Assembly (NCBI RefSeq): GCF_014836845.1
Contig: NZ_JACSQA010000006.1
Coordinates: 1 to 64,000 of the forward strand
Reading direction: 5' to 3'
DNA length: 64,000 nucleotides
DNA from: Ureibacillus galli
GTDB taxonomy: Bacteria; Bacillota; Bacilli; Bacillales_A; Planococcaceae
In this document: in pieces, positions 9,565 to 20,343 of the stretch
Numbering within the stretch: the stretch's first letter is position 1
Layout: each line of letters begins with the position of its first letter
Notes under the pieces: generated by a model
The model's database searches: none
Told to the model about the DNA's origin: nothing
What the model saw: the letters and a program-made list of their open reading frames with translations, nothing else
Translations under genes and position numbers: made by a program

Positions 9565-10245
9565 ATGGAACTATCTTATCATGGGCATTCAGTAGTCAAA
9601 ATTAAAACAAATGATACGAACATATTAATTGATCCTTTCATCCGTGGAAATGGTTCGACAGATTTAAAAGTAGAGGAAGAGAAGCCGGATGTTATTTTAT
9701 TAACTCACGGACATAATGACCATGTCGGTGATACAGTTGAATTAGCAAAGGCAAATAATGCTCTAGTTGTAGCACCAAATGAGCTAGCCGATTATTTATC
9801 GTGGCAAGGGGTAAATACGCATGCAATGCATATCGGTGGTTCGTATCAATTCGATTTTGGTAAAGTAAAATTTACGCAAGCATTCCATGGTTCATCCTAT
9901 GTAACGGAAAATAATGAAATCATTTATACTGGAATGCCATCTGGAATTTTATTTTATGCTGAAGGACTAACGATTTACCATGCAGGGGATACAGCTCTTT
10001 TTGGTGACATGAAGCTAATAGGAGATCGAAACGAAATTGATGTAGCTTTTTTACCGATTGGTGATAATTTCACAATGGGTCCAGAAGATGCTGCTTATGC
10101 CGTATCGTTGCTAAATCCAAAAACGGTTGTCCCTATTCATTACAATACTTTCCCAGTCATTCAGCAGGATCCAAAGTACTTTGCTGATTTAGTAAACAAT
10201 AGTAAAGTTCAAATTTTAAATCCAGGTGAAAAAGTAGAGTTATAA
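9565..10245 (+). CDS. ytkL: Metal-dependent hydrolase of the UPF0173 (YtkL) family
   Basis: A 226-residue metallo-beta-lactamase-fold protein. The metal-binding motif HGHNDHVGD is near residue 51, and further ligands lie in [11 protein letters not shown] and VPIHYNTFP, as in UPF0173/UlaG-like hydrolases. The natural substrate is unknown. A good AAGGAGG ribosome binding site precedes the ATG. Its position before ytoI matches B. subtilis. Confidence 0.92.
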   Translation: MELSYHGHSVVKIKTNDTNILIDPFIRGNGSTDLKVEEEKPDVILLTHGHNDHVGDTVELAKANNALVVAPNELADYLSWQGVNTHAMHIGGSYQFDFGKVKFTQAFHGSSYVTENNEIIYTGMPSGILFYAEGLTIYHAGDTALFGDMKLIGDRNEIDVAFLPIGDNFTMGPEDAAYAVSLLNPKTVVPIHYNTFPVIQQDPKYFADLVNNSKVQILNPGEKVEL

Positions 10246-10282
10246 TTTTCCGATTGATAAGTCGAATAATAATGGAAATTAT

Positions 10283-10354
10283 AAAAGAAAGTAGCGAAAG
10301 GTAATGAAAAGTTTGTATGTCAAATCAAACTGGGATAAGCTACTTTCTTTTTTT
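10283..10354 (+). terminator. Long-loop terminator after ytkL
   Basis: A 13-bp stem (10283-10295 paired with 10339-10351) encloses a 43-base loop that itself contains GTTTG and CAAAC, and is followed by a T-run. The A-run on the 5' side would also let it work on the other strand. Confidence 0.7.
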
Positions 10355-10418
10355 CTATACATAATTGAAATATGATACACTATTGGCAAGGAAAGATAGA
10401 TGGGAATAGGTGATCGTA

Positions 10419-11726
10419 GTGTCAACAAAACATGAGAAAATATTACAATATATCGAATCGCTGCCTGTTGGCGACAAAATTTCTGTACGTCAAATTGCAA
10501 AGGAAATGCAAGTCAGTGAAGGTACTGCATATCGTGCAATTAAAGAAGCAGAAAATCGTCGATTAGTTAGTTCCATAGAGCGGGTAGGGACGATTCGAAT
10601 TGAAAAAAAGAAAAAGGAAAATATTGAACGTTTAACTTTTGCTGAAATCGTAAACATCGTAGACGGACAAGTATTAGGGGGTAAAGCGGGGTTGCATAAA
10701 ACCCTGAATAAGTTTGTCATTGGTGCCATGCAATTAGAGGATATGATGCGATACACAGATGCAGGAAATCTTTTAATTGTGGGGAATCGCTTTAAAGCCC
10801 ATGAAAATGCCCTTAAGGCAGGAGCGGCGGTATTAATAACAGGCGGTTTTGATACAACGGAAAATAATAAGCGATTGGCAGATGAATTAGAATTACCGAT
10901 TATTTCATCAAGTTATGATACGTTTACTGTAGCAACAATGATCAATCGTGCTATTTATGACCAATTAATCAAAAAAGATATTTTATTAATTGAAGACATT
11001 TATGTTCCGATTGAGGAGACGGCATCGTTAAAAATTACAGATACGATTGCAGACTTCCACAAATTAAACTTACAAACTACCCATGGTGCATTCCCTGTCG
11101 TTACGAATGCTAACAAATTAGTTGGTATGATAACAGTGAAGGACGTTATCGGGAAATCAGAGTTTGAAACGGTCGATAAAGTGATGACGAAAAATCCAAT
11201 TTCAGGTTCAATGAAAACAAGTGTTGCATCAGCGGGACATCGAATGATTTGGGAAGGAATTGACTTACTGCCAATCGTCAATGATGACGGGATATTACAA
11301 GGTGTTATTAGTCGTCAAGACGTATTAAAGGCGCTACAACATGCCCAAAGACAACCGCAACACGGTGAAACTATCGATGATTTAGTAAAAAGCGAAATGA
11401 AAGTGATGGGGGAAGAAGATGTCGTCGTAGAATTTACGGTAACACCGCAAATGACGAACCAGTTCGGAGCGATTTCTTACGGTGCCTTTACAACATTACT
11501 TTCAGAAGTTGGCGCCTTTGCATTAAAACGTAGAAAGCGTGGAGATGCAGTGGCAGAAAATATGACTATTTACTTTATTAAACCGGTTCAAATGGAAAGC
11601 GTCTTAACTGTCATTCCTCATATATTAGATATGAGTCGTAAATTCGTGAAAATGGATTTTGATGTTTTTCATGAAACAACCCTTGTTGGAAAAGCGATGA
11701 TGATGTTCCAACTATTAGAACGATAA
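10419..11726 (+). CDS. ytoI: CBS/DRTGG/thioesterase-domain regulator YtoI
   Basis: A 435-residue multidomain protein. An N-terminal winged helix (residues 1-65, KISVRQIAKEMQVSEGTAYRAI) is followed by a DRTGG domain (about 90-200), two CBS domains (about 200-310, including GAFPVVTNANKLVGMITVKDVIG) and a C-terminal hotdog/thioesterase-like domain (about 320-435). The GTG at 10419 is preferred over the GTG at 10410 because AGGTGATC spans 10408-10415. The family is conserved in Bacilli; CBS domains suggest nucleotide sensing. Its targets are not known from sequence. Confidence 0.9.
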   Translation: MSTKHEKILQYIESLPVGDKISVRQIAKEMQVSEGTAYRAIKEAENRRLVSSIERVGTIRIEKKKKENIERLTFAEIVNIVDGQVLGGKAGLHKTLNKFVIGAMQLEDMMRYTDAGNLLIVGNRFKAHENALKAGAAVLITGGFDTTENNKRLADELELPIISSSYDTFTVATMINRAIYDQLIKKDILLIEDIYVPIEETASLKITDTIADFHKLNLQTTHGAFPVVTNANKLVGMITVKDVIGKSEFETVDKVMTKNPISGSMKTSVASAGHRMIWEGIDLLPIVNDDGILQGVISRQDVLKALQHAQRQPQHGETIDDLVKSEMKVMGEEDVVVEFTVTPQMTNQFGAISYGAFTTLLSEVGAFALKRRKRGDAVAENMTIYFIKPVQMESVLTVIPHILDMSRKFVKMDFDVFHETTLVGKAMMMFQLLER

Positions 11727-11747
11727 TATTTCAACATTATCCAATAA

Positions 11748-11785
11748 AAAAGCAATATACAACATCGTTGTATATTGCTTCCTTT
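11748..11785. terminator. Bidirectional terminator between ytoI and ytpI
   Basis: AAGCAATATACAAC pairs perfectly with GTTGTATATTGCTT around a 3-base loop, with flanking A and T runs, between convergent genes. Confidence 0.88.
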
Positions 11786-11787
11786 CA

Positions 11788-12093
11788 CTATTTATTTAAC
11801 TCGTATTCTTCTTCTACGAATTGTCCTTCGTGGCGAACCCGTTTGTAGCTTGAGAATGCTTCCATAAATCCAACTAGGATAAATACCGCTGCAATGATAA
11901 ATCCAACAAGCGTAGGGTAAATGATACAAGTATTTAAGCCGAATACCATAATAAAGATTCCTAGAGCAACACCTGCTTTTGCTTTGTACCATTTTTTACG
12001 AATTGGTAATGTGGAACGAAATTGTCTCGTTTTATAATAAAAATAAGCGACAAAGGAAACAACGATAAAAAATACAAAAATATAGTTTAACAT
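11788..12093 (-). CDS. ytpI: YtpI-family small membrane protein
   Basis: A 101-residue protein with three hydrophobic segments: residues 3-20, a segment near 40-60 and FIIAAVFILVGFMEAF. A charged C-terminus, HEGQFVEEEYELNK, is expected in the cytoplasm. The ATG at 12093 is chosen because GGGAGG precedes it by about seven bases; the upstream in-frame ATG overlaps that site. Synteny with ytoI and nrnA matches B. subtilis YtpI. No function is known. Confidence 0.85.
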   Translation of the reverse strand: MLNYIFVFFIVVSFVAYFYYKTRQFRSTLPIRKKWYKAKAGVALGIFIMVFGLNTCIIYPTLVGFIIAAVFILVGFMEAFSSYKRVRHEGQFVEEEYELNK

Positions 12094-12217
12094 TTTTAAC
12101 CTCCCATTAAGGTGCAACAATTGCTATATGTATGTAGTGCCTTCATTATTGTAACGATTTTTGAATAAAAAAGCTAACACAACCAACAAAAAATAGTAGC
12201 TATAGGGGGAAATCCAC

Positions 12218-13162
12218 TTGAAATTACAAATCATCGACAAAATTGAGCAATATGATACAATTATCATTCATAGACATGTTCGTCCCGATCCGGATGCATA
12301 CGGCTCCCAAATCGGCTTAAAAAGATTACTAGAAAAAAACTATCCAAGTAAAACGATTTATGCGATTGGTGAACATGACCGATCCTTAACTTTTTTAGAT
12401 ACACCCGATAGCATTAGTGACGATGTATTTGAAAATGCATTAGTGATTGTAACAGATACAGCAAATACAGATCGTATTGATGATGCCCGCTATACAAAGG
12501 GTGATTTTTTAATCAAAATCGACCATCATCCAAACGATGATGCTTACGGTGATTTACTTTGGGTTGATACAAATGCCAGTTCTTGCAGTGAAATGATTTA
12601 TGAACTGTTCATTGAAGGTCAAATATATAAAGGATGGGAGATGTCAGATAATGCTGCCCGACTTATTTTTGCAGGGATAGTAGGAGACACAGGGCGCTTT
12701 TTATATCCAAGTGCATCCGTCCGTACTTTTGAAATTGCGGGTCAGTTAATAAAGTATAATTTTGACCGAAATGAAGTATTTAATGGGATGTATGAAAAAG
12801 AACCTAACCTATTACATCTTCAAGGATATATGTATGAGAACTTTGTGATGGATGAAAATGGCGCTTGTTTTATTAAATTATCGAAGGATCTTTTACATAA
12901 ATTCCACGTTACTGCTTCTGATACTTCTTTATTAGTCGGCTCTTTAAGTAATATTAAAGGGGTTTGTGCGTGGGTTATCTTCGTAGAAGAAGAAAGTCAA
13001 ATTCGCGTTAGATTACGCTCAAAGGGTCCAGTCATTAATGAATTGGCGAAGAGATACAATGGAGGAGGTCATCCTCTAGCATCTGGTGCGACCGTTTATT
13101 CATGGGAAGAAGCAGACCAATTGATTGAAGATTTAAAAGTGCTTTGTCAAAATTATAACTAA
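12218..13162 (+). CDS. nrnA: Bifunctional oligoribonuclease / PAP phosphatase NrnA
   Basis: Degrades 2-5-mer RNA to mononucleotides and dephosphorylates 3'-phosphoadenosine 5'-phosphate, acting as the Bacilli substitute for Orn. DHH phosphoesterase motifs are visible: HVRPDPDAYGS near residue 22, DTANTDRID near residue 84 and IDHHPNDD near residue 105. The C-terminal DHHA1 RNA-binding loop reads RYNGGGHPLASGA. The 314-residue length is normal. It starts at TTG after AGGGGGA. The dnaE gene begins 17 bases downstream, so they probably form one transcription unit. Confidence 0.95.
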   Translation: MKLQIIDKIEQYDTIIIHRHVRPDPDAYGSQIGLKRLLEKNYPSKTIYAIGEHDRSLTFLDTPDSISDDVFENALVIVTDTANTDRIDDARYTKGDFLIKIDHHPNDDAYGDLLWVDTNASSCSEMIYELFIEGQIYKGWEMSDNAARLIFAGIVGDTGRFLYPSASVRTFEIAGQLIKYNFDRNEVFNGMYEKEPNLLHLQGYMYENFVMDENGACFIKLSKDLLHKFHVTASDTSLLVGSLSNIKGVCAWVIFVEEESQIRVRLRSKGPVINELAKRYNGGGHPLASGATVYSWEEADQLIEDLKVLCQNYN

Positions 13163-13179
13163 TATAGGAGGGATGAAGT

Positions 13180-16100
13180 TTGACAGTCGTATATCCGCAA
13201 GTACGAACAAGTGCAGATTTATTAAAAAGTACAATTCGTATGGAAGAGCTCATCCCTTTTTTACAATCTCAAAAGGCAGAAGCGTGTGCAATGGTAAATA
13301 CGAAATTGTACGGGCTTTTGCCTTTTTGGCGTTCACTTAAGCAAGCAGGAATCCACCCGGTAGTTGGATTGTCTGTTCAAGTACGATTTTCGAATGAACT
13401 CTTATTTCCGGTTTTAATATATGCACAAACAAATGATGGGTATAAAAATTTATTGAAAATAAGTAGTGCTATTTCTATTCGAGATGATGAATTATTACCA
13501 TGGCGTTGGTTAGCAGCTTATTCAAAAGGATGCGCAGCCGTTATACCAACGTCAGAACATTGGATTCACGAAAATCATATTCCCTTTCTTCAACAGATGG
13601 TGGAGACTTTTCAAACGAATCTTTATATGGGGATATCCCGGAGTAGTGGAAAGGTTGCTCCATTTGAAGGGCAGGCTGTACAGTTTAGTGATCGACTGAA
13701 TATCAAATGTATGGCGATTCATGAATGTTTATATATGAATCGGGAAGATTATTTTGCTTATAAAGTAGCTCGAGCAATCGAAACCGGTGTGAAATTGAAC
13801 GAGAATATCGAACGAGAGCAAGAAAATCAATATATGCCTACTGCTATCGAATGGCAGGAATGGTTTAAGGACAAGCCCCAATGGTTGGAAGAAAGCAGAC
13901 AGTTTTTATTAAACTGTCAAGTGGAACTAACAAATGATCAATATTTTATGCCGAAATTTCCTTTACAACAAGGACAAAGGGCTGAGGACGTCTTAACTGA
14001 AAAGGCTTTTGAAGGATTAAAGGAACGTTTACAAACGGATACGCCAAATGAAGCATATCGAAAACGATTGCAATATGAATTACAGGTCATTAATTCTATG
14101 GGATACGCAGATTATTTTTTAATCGTGTCCGATTTTATGCATTTTGCAAAAAGTAAAAACATTTTAACAGGACCTGGAAGGGGTTCCTCCGCCAGTTCCC
14201 TTGTGGCTTATTGCCTCCATATTACTCAAGTTGACCCATTACAGTTTGGCTTATTATTTGAACGGTTTTTAAATCCTGAACGGGTTACCCTTCCGGATAT
14301 TGATATCGATTTTGTCGATACAAAGCGACAAGAGGTCATCCAATATGTTGCTCAAAAATATGGACAACAACATGTAGCCCAAATTATTACATTCGGTACT
14401 TTATCGGCGAAGGCTGTAGCCCGTGATGTGGCAAGAATGTTTAATTTTGAAAGTGAAACATTAGCGATGATTTCTAAGCTAATCCCTAACAAACTAGGCA
14501 TTTCATTACAAGAGGCTTATACTAGTTCGCAGCCATTTAGAACTTGGGTTGAAGCAGAGGAAATTCGGCAAACGTGGTTCCAAACAGCTAAAAAGTTGGA
14601 AGGTTTGCCGAGAAATGCATCTACCCATGCGGCAGGGGTAGTTCTTAGTCCGATACCTTTAGTGGAAGTAGTACCGATTGAAGAGGGACATGATGGCATT
14701 TACTTAACCCAATGGCCGATGCAGGAAGTGGAACAAATCGGTTTGTTAAAGATGGACTTTTTAGGGTTACGGAACTTAACGATTTTAGAAACGATCCGCC
14801 ATTCAATTTATTACACTCATAAAAAGTGGATTGATTTTAATCGAATTCCCTTAGACGATGAGAAAACGTTCCAGTTGTTAAGGGAAGGGGATACAACGGG
14901 GATTTTTCAGTTGGAATCAGATGGCATGAAAAATGCGTTAAAGGAAATTGCTCCAACTGAATTTTTAGATATTGTAGCGGTTAATGCCCTCTATCGTCCA
15001 GGGCCGATGGAGTTTATACCTGTCTACGCTAGAAGAAAGGCAAAAAAAGAACCGGTGGTTATGCCGCATCCAGTTTTAGAGCCTATTTTAAAAGAAACTT
15101 ATGGCGTAATTGTCTATCAAGAACAAATTATGCAAATTGCCCATTTGTTCGCTGGATTTACAATTGGCCAAGCAGATTTACTACGCAGAGCGGTAAGTAA
15201 AAAGAAAAGAGAAGTGTTAGAACAACAGCAGTCAGCTTTTGTGCAAGGTGCAATTCGTCAAGGATACCCAGAACAAGTAGCAAAGGAAGTATACGCTTTA
15301 ATTGTTCGATTTGCAGATTACGGATTCCCTAAAAGTCATGCGGTTGCATATAGTTTTATTTCTTATCAAATGGCTTATTTAAAAGCAAACTTCCCAGCAA
15401 ACTTTTATGCGGCTTTAATGACAAATGCAACGGGTAACAACGAAAAACTATTCCAGCTTATTTTAGAAGCAAAACAGAAGGGAATTAGCATACTGAGACC
15501 TTCCATTCAAAGAAGTCAGCGTATATTTACTGTTGAAGGCGGGAAAATTCGATTCAGTTTATCGGCTATTAAAGGAGTGCCCCAACCCTTTTTACAAAAA
15601 ATCGTTGCCATTCGTAAGTTAAAGGAGCAGCCATTTGAAGATTTATTTGATTTCGCTGTTAGCTTAAGTGCCAGTCATTTTAATCGTAAAGTAGTTGAGC
15701 CCCTTATTAAATCCGGTGCTTTAGATGACTTTGGAAAAGATAGAGCGACCCTCTTAGCAACGGTTGAAGCGGCAGAAAAACATGCTTCTTTAGTTCGTCC
15801 AAATGAAGAGGAAAATGACTTATTTTCTTCAGAAGTATTACTATTTGGGAAACCGAAATATGTGGAAGCTAGTCCAATACCGGATAAATTAAAACTTCAA
15901 TTTGAAAAAGAAGCTTTCGGTTTTTATTTATCTGAACATCCCGTCGCTTTAGAGCGCGGGAAATGGCAGGATATTAACGCAACTACAGTGTCATTAGTTC
16001 AGTTAAGACCAAATTCTTTCGTTAAATTAGTAGGTATGGTGGAATCAATTCGCCAAATTCGTACAAAAAAAGGGGAGTTAATGGCTTTCATCCAACTCCA

Positions 16101-16260
16101 AGATGAATTTGGAACAATTTCTACTACGCTGTTCCCTCAAACATACAATGAAGTAATTGGCTGGATGAAAGAAAATCGGATTGTTTATGTTGAAGGGGTA
16201 TTAGACTATCGCAATGGAAATAATCAAATAAAAGTAAAAACAATGAGAAATAGTCAATGA
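13180..16260 (+). CDS. dnaE: DNA polymerase III alpha subunit DnaE
   Basis: Gram-positive DnaE, the polymerase that extends RNA primers before handing over to PolC. It is 1026 residues, shorter than the roughly 1115 of B. subtilis. The catalytic palm carries GPGRGSSASSLVAY near residue 330 and PDIDIDFVD near residue 371. A C-terminal OB fold begins near residue 940 (NSFVKLVGMVESIRQI). The N-terminal PHP domain has lost the usual HxH and DH metal-ligand motifs: VYPQVRTSADLL and AMVNTKLYG stand where HVHSxYS and LTDDH would be. TTG start with AGGAGGG upstream. Confidence 0.93.
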   Translation: MTVVYPQVRTSADLLKSTIRMEELIPFLQSQKAEACAMVNTKLYGLLPFWRSLKQAGIHPVVGLSVQVRFSNELLFPVLIYAQTNDGYKNLLKISSAISIRDDELLPWRWLAAYSKGCAAVIPTSEHWIHENHIPFLQQMVETFQTNLYMGISRSSGKVAPFEGQAVQFSDRLNIKCMAIHECLYMNREDYFAYKVARAIETGVKLNENIEREQENQYMPTAIEWQEWFKDKPQWLEESRQFLLNCQVELTNDQYFMPKFPLQQGQRAEDVLTEKAFEGLKERLQTDTPNEAYRKRLQYELQVINSMGYADYFLIVSDFMHFAKSKNILTGPGRGSSASSLVAYCLHITQVDPLQFGLLFERFLNPERVTLPDIDIDFVDTKRQEVIQYVAQKYGQQHVAQIITFGTLSAKAVARDVARMFNFESETLAMISKLIPNKLGISLQEAYTSSQPFRTWVEAEEIRQTWFQTAKKLEGLPRNASTHAAGVVLSPIPLVEVVPIEEGHDGIYLTQWPMQEVEQIGLLKMDFLGLRNLTILETIRHSIYYTHKKWIDFNRIPLDDEKTFQLLREGDTTGIFQLESDGMKNALKEIAPTEFLDIVAVNALYRPGPMEFIPVYARRKAKKEPVVMPHPVLEPILKETYGVIVYQEQIMQIAHLFAGFTIGQADLLRRAVSKKKREVLEQQQSAFVQGAIRQGYPEQVAKEVYALIVRFADYGFPKSHAVAYSFISYQMAYLKANFPANFYAALMTNATGNNEKLFQLILEAKQKGISILRPSIQRSQRIFTVEGGKIRFSLSAIKGVPQPFLQKIVAIRKLKEQPFEDLFDFAVSLSASHFNRKVVEPLIKSGALDDFGKDRATLLATVEAAEKHASLVRPNEEENDLFSSEVLLFGKPKYVEASPIPDKLKLQFEKEAFGFYLSEHPVALERGKWQDINATTVSLVQLRPNSFVKLVGMVESIRQIRTKKGELMAFIQLQDEFGTISTTLFPQTYNEVIGWMKENRIVYVEGVLDYRNGNNQIKVKTMRNSQ

Positions 16261-16285
16261 CGTGTAAAAATAAGAAGTCATTGTA

Positions 16286-16316
16286 AAAACTGTGCACCGT
16301 TGCACAGTTTTTTTCT
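16286..16316 (+). terminator. Intrinsic terminator after dnaE
   Basis: AAAACTGTGCA (16286-16296) pairs with TGCACAGTTTT (16301-16311), followed by further T. Confidence 0.9.
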
Positions 16317-16350
16317 TTACAAATAGAGAAACATCATGTAGGATAGGTTA

Positions 16351-16369
16351 AAAGTGGTCAGACCACTTT
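16351..16369. promoter_or_regulatory. FadR/GntR-type operator palindrome
   Basis: AAAGTGGTCAGACCACTTT is a perfect 9+1+9 palindrome. Its core TGGTCNGACCA is the published operator core of FadR-subfamily GntR regulators. It lies 206 bases before a gene encoding just such a regulator, so autoregulation and control of accDA are likely. Confidence 0.7.
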
Positions 16370-16387
16370 ATGTTTGTTATGTGATTT

Positions 16388-16521
16388 AGTTTAACAATGC
16401 CATTCATTTAATTGGTCCCATGTTAAACTTAGAAACGGGAGTTTACAGATTTTGTAAAGGGGTTGACTTATGTGACAAGCATAAGTCCAAAATCTGGACG
16501 CAATTACGTTAGGCGTAATTG
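16388..16521. promoter_or_regulatory. Dyad-rich leader of the fadR-like/acc operon
   Basis: A wide inverted repeat pairs AGTTTAACA (16388-16396) with TGTTAAACT (16421-16429). Three hairpins then follow almost without gaps: GACTTATG/CATAAGTC (16465-16487), GTCCA/TGGAC (16485-16499) and CAATTACG/CGTAATTG (16501-16521). The first two share GTC and so compete. This could be several operators or a folded 5' leader. Confidence 0.5.
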
Positions 16522-16574
16522 ATAATATTGAACGATAGTGTCTTTTTTAGTTCCTATTGTCTTGCGAGGTGCTT

Positions 16575-17237
16575 ATGGATAAAAAACAGGAAAACAAAAA
16601 AGTATTTTTAGAGATTGTCAAACAGCTGAGAGAGTTAATTAAGCATGAGGGGATTCAGCCAGGAGAAAAACTTCCATCTGAACGAGTGTTATCTGAAAGG
16701 TTGAATGTTGGTCGTTCATCTGTAAGAGAAGCATTGCGAAGTTTAGAATTGCTTGGACTTATTGAAACGAGACATGGAGGAGGTACATTTTTAGCTTCCA
16801 TCCATTCCAATCAACTAGTCGAGATCTTAGCATCTTTTATATTGCAAGAAAATAAAGCGGTGGAAGATGTCCACACGACAAGAAGGATGCATGAAAAGGA
16901 AGCAATTCGCATTATTTGTTCGAATCAATCTTTAAGAAGTTTACCTGTTTGGGAAAGTTTGTTCATGAAACTAGAAGTGGAACATGAAGTTGTTCGAGAT
17001 CATTTACTAAGAGAACTCATTATCGCTTCTGGAAATCGATTAGCCTTAAAAATATGGCTACAACTCGCGGCATATAGTGCAACACCATTAAAGAAAACGA
17101 CAACAGAAGAAGAAAAACCAATGCTGCAAATTCTTTTAAAATCATTGCAGTTAGGCTATGAAAAGGAAGCATTGGAAGCATACGATGATTGGATTCGTTA
17201 TTTAAAAAAATTAAGGGGGAAAAGCAGTGGCAATTAA
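16575..17237 (+). CDS. FadR-subfamily GntR transcriptional regulator
   Basis: A 220-residue regulator. The N-terminal winged helix-turn-helix covers about residues 8-75, including [29 protein letters not shown] in near-consensus form. A helical ligand-binding domain of FCD type follows from about residue 85. The ATG at 16575 has AGGTG just upstream; the in-frame extension to 16557 lacks a site. The gene overlaps accD by 11 bases, so it is in the carboxylase operon and probably controls it in response to a lipid or carbon metabolite. The effector is unknown. In B. subtilis the malic enzyme ytsJ occupies this place. Confidence 0.85.
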   Translation: MDKKQENKKVFLEIVKQLRELIKHEGIQPGEKLPSERVLSERLNVGRSSVREALRSLELLGLIETRHGGGTFLASIHSNQLVEILASFILQENKAVEDVHTTRRMHEKEAIRIICSNQSLRSLPVWESLFMKLEVEHEVVRDHLLRELIIASGNRLALKIWLQLAAYSATPLKKTTTEEEKPMLQILLKSLQLGYEKEALEAYDDWIRYLKKLRGKSSGN

Positions 17238-18099
17238 AAGTTTATTATCGATTAACAAAAAGAAACAAAAAGGTGTCATTGTAGATCGAAACAAAGAGAA
17301 CTCCTTTCCCGCAGATTTAATGACAAAATGTCCTGAATGTAAAAAGATTTATTTAACAAAGGAATTAGAACATAATTTAAAAGTTTGTCCAAATTGTGAT
17401 TATCATTATAAAATGACCGCTTGGGAACGCGTATCTATATTTATTGACGAAGGCACATTTGAAGCCTTTGATGACAATATCCGAACTTCCAACCCTTTAA
17501 AGTTTCCATCCTATTTAGAAAAAATTGAGATCGATTCTCAAAAAACCGGGTTAAATGAAGCTGTTTTAACAGGTAAAGGAAAAGTAAAAGGGGAACAAGT
17601 TGTTGTCGCTATTATGGACTCCCATTTCCGTATGGGTTCGATGGGTTCTGTCGTAGGTGAAAAAATTACTCGTGCTATTGAGAAAGCAACAGAATTGCAA
17701 GTACCGTTCATTATTTTTACAGCAAGTGGTGGAGCTCGTATGCAAGAAGGGGTCCTTTCTCTTATGCAAATGGCAAAAACGAGTGTTGCTTTAAAACGAC
17801 ATAGTGATCAAGGATTGTTATTCATTTCCGTTATGACTCATCCTACGACTGGTGGAGTATCTGCAAGTTTTGCTTCTGTAGGAGATTTAAATATTGCAGA
17901 ACCGCAAGCGTTGATCGGGTTTGCAGGTAGAAGAGTTATTGAACAAACGGTTCGGGAAAAATTACCGGATGATTTCCAAACGGCAGAATTTTTACTTGCC
18001 CACGGACAATTGGACGCGATTTTCCATAGAAAAGAAATGCGCGATAAACTTGCAACAGTTGTGAGATTACATCGTAAAGGAGGTATATCTCATGTCTAA
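17227..18099 (+). CDS. accD: Acetyl-CoA carboxylase carboxyltransferase subunit beta
   Basis: The beta subunit carries out, with AccA, the transfer of carboxyl from biotin to acetyl-CoA, the first step of fatty acid synthesis. The 290-residue protein has the N-terminal zinc ribbon with Cys35, Cys38, Cys54 and Cys57. The crotonase-like carboxyltransferase domain follows, with [12 protein letters not shown] and [20 protein letters not shown] start after AAGGGGG, inside the end of the regulator gene. It overlaps accA by eight bases. Confidence 0.96.
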   Translation: MAIKSLLSINKKKQKGVIVDRNKENSFPADLMTKCPECKKIYLTKELEHNLKVCPNCDYHYKMTAWERVSIFIDEGTFEAFDDNIRTSNPLKFPSYLEKIEIDSQKTGLNEAVLTGKGKVKGEQVVVAIMDSHFRMGSMGSVVGEKITRAIEKATELQVPFIIFTASGGARMQEGVLSLMQMAKTSVALKRHSDQGLLFISVMTHPTTGGVSASFASVGDLNIAEPQALIGFAGRRVIEQTVREKLPDDFQTAEFLLAHGQLDAIFHRKEMRDKLATVVRLHRKGGISHV

Positions 18100-19057
18100 A
18101 TCAATGGCGTTTGAAGAACCGATAGTAAAACTTCGAGAAAAAATCGATGAATTAAAAGAAATCGCTAAAAATGCAGATGTGGATATGTCAGAGGAAATTG
18201 TAACGTTAGAAACAAGATTAAAACAATTAGAAACGCAAATTTATTCGAATATGGAACCTTGGGACCGAGTACAAGTAGCAAGACATGCCCAACGTCCAAC
18301 GACATTAGATTATATAGAAGAAATTTTTGAAGACTTTATCGAATTACATGGCGATCGTTTTTTTGGGGATGATGAAGCAATCGTTGGAGGAATAGCAAGT
18401 TTTAATGGACAACCGATTACTGTCATCGGTCACCAACGGGGTAAAGCAACAAAAGAAAATATCCGAAGAAATTTCGGGATGCCACATCCAGAAGGATATC
18501 GAAAAGCTTTACGTTTAATGAAACAAGCAGAAAAATTTAAACGTCCAATTATTTGTTTTATCGATACGAAAGGTGCTTATCCGGGAAAAGCAGCTGAAGA
18601 GCGTGGACAAAGTGAAGCGATAGCGAAAAATTTAGTTGAAATGGCGGGACTGAAAGTACCTGTTATTAGTATCGTTATCGGTGAAGGAGGAAGTGGTGGA
18701 GCATTAGCATTAGGGGTTGCTAATAAAATTTATATGCTCGAAAACTCAACTTACTCTGTTATTTCACCTGAAGGTGCAGCATCGATTTTATGGAAAGATG
18801 CCTCTTTAGCAAAACAAGCAGCAGAAGCAATGAAAATTACTTCTTATGATTTGAAAAAAATGGATATCATCGACGATATTGTTCCGGAAGTCGCAGGGGG
18901 AGCACATCGGGATATTCACGTTCAAGCAACATCATTAAAAGAATGTCTGGAAAAGGCATTAAAAGAGTTAAATGCTTTATCGGAAGAAGAATTAATTGAA
19001 GATCGTTATAATAAGTTTAGAAAAATCGGTCAATTTATCGAAGAAGACGAAGTATAA
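18092..19057 (+). CDS. accA: Acetyl-CoA carboxylase carboxyltransferase subunit alpha
   Basis: Alpha partner of AccD, 321 residues. An N-terminal helical region (about residues 1-60) leads into the carboxyltransferase domain with [29 protein letters not shown], here noted in pieces around residue 110. [12 protein letters not shown] near residue 195 builds the oxyanion hole. AGGAGG precedes the ATG within accD. The product is expected in a complex with AccD and biotinyl-AccB. Confidence 0.96.
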   Translation: MSKSMAFEEPIVKLREKIDELKEIAKNADVDMSEEIVTLETRLKQLETQIYSNMEPWDRVQVARHAQRPTTLDYIEEIFEDFIELHGDRFFGDDEAIVGGIASFNGQPITVIGHQRGKATKENIRRNFGMPHPEGYRKALRLMKQAEKFKRPIICFIDTKGAYPGKAAEERGQSEAIAKNLVEMAGLKVPVISIVIGEGGSGGALALGVANKIYMLENSTYSVISPEGAASILWKDASLAKQAAEAMKITSYDLKKMDIIDDIVPEVAGGAHRDIHVQATSLKECLEKALKELNALSEEELIEDRYNKFRKIGQFIEEDEV

Positions 19058-19143
19058 TCAAAGCGTTCAAGCTTATAATGAATAAATTTCATTTTCATCT
19101 CCATACTTTTAATGGTTGGAGAGTGCTTGTCTGAAATAAAAAT

Positions 19144-19177
19144 GACAAAATCCAAAATGGGTTTTGTCGTTTTTTTG
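19144..19177 (+). terminator. Intrinsic terminator after accA
   Basis: GACAAAATCC (19144-19153) pairs with GGGTTTTGTC (19159-19168), followed shortly by seven T. Between here and the next start at 19363 the sequence is AT-rich leader with no other feature recognised. Confidence 0.85.
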
Positions 19178-19332
19178 TAATAAGGGTAAAATAAATACAT
19201 GAATCGTTATTTTCTTAAACTTTTATAAAAATAATTCCGATTGTTTCGTCATCAATTTGCTATTTTGTAAAAGTATCGTTATATATAGCTTTGAATAATT
19301 ACAATGACTCCATTTTATGCTAATGTGTTTAA

Positions 19333-20322
<990 letters not shown>

Positions 20323-20343
20323 TTTAAAAAACGGAGAGATAAT

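Noticed and set aside
10279-10500. Minus-strand open frame between ytkL and ytoI
   Set aside because: It spans a terminator, a promoter region and the start of ytoI, and resembles no known protein.
16351-16369. The FadR-type palindrome as a transcription terminator
   Set aside because: The arms are separated by a single base and no T-run follows, so it suits a DNA-binding site rather than an RNA hairpin; the dnaE terminator is already present at 16286-16316.
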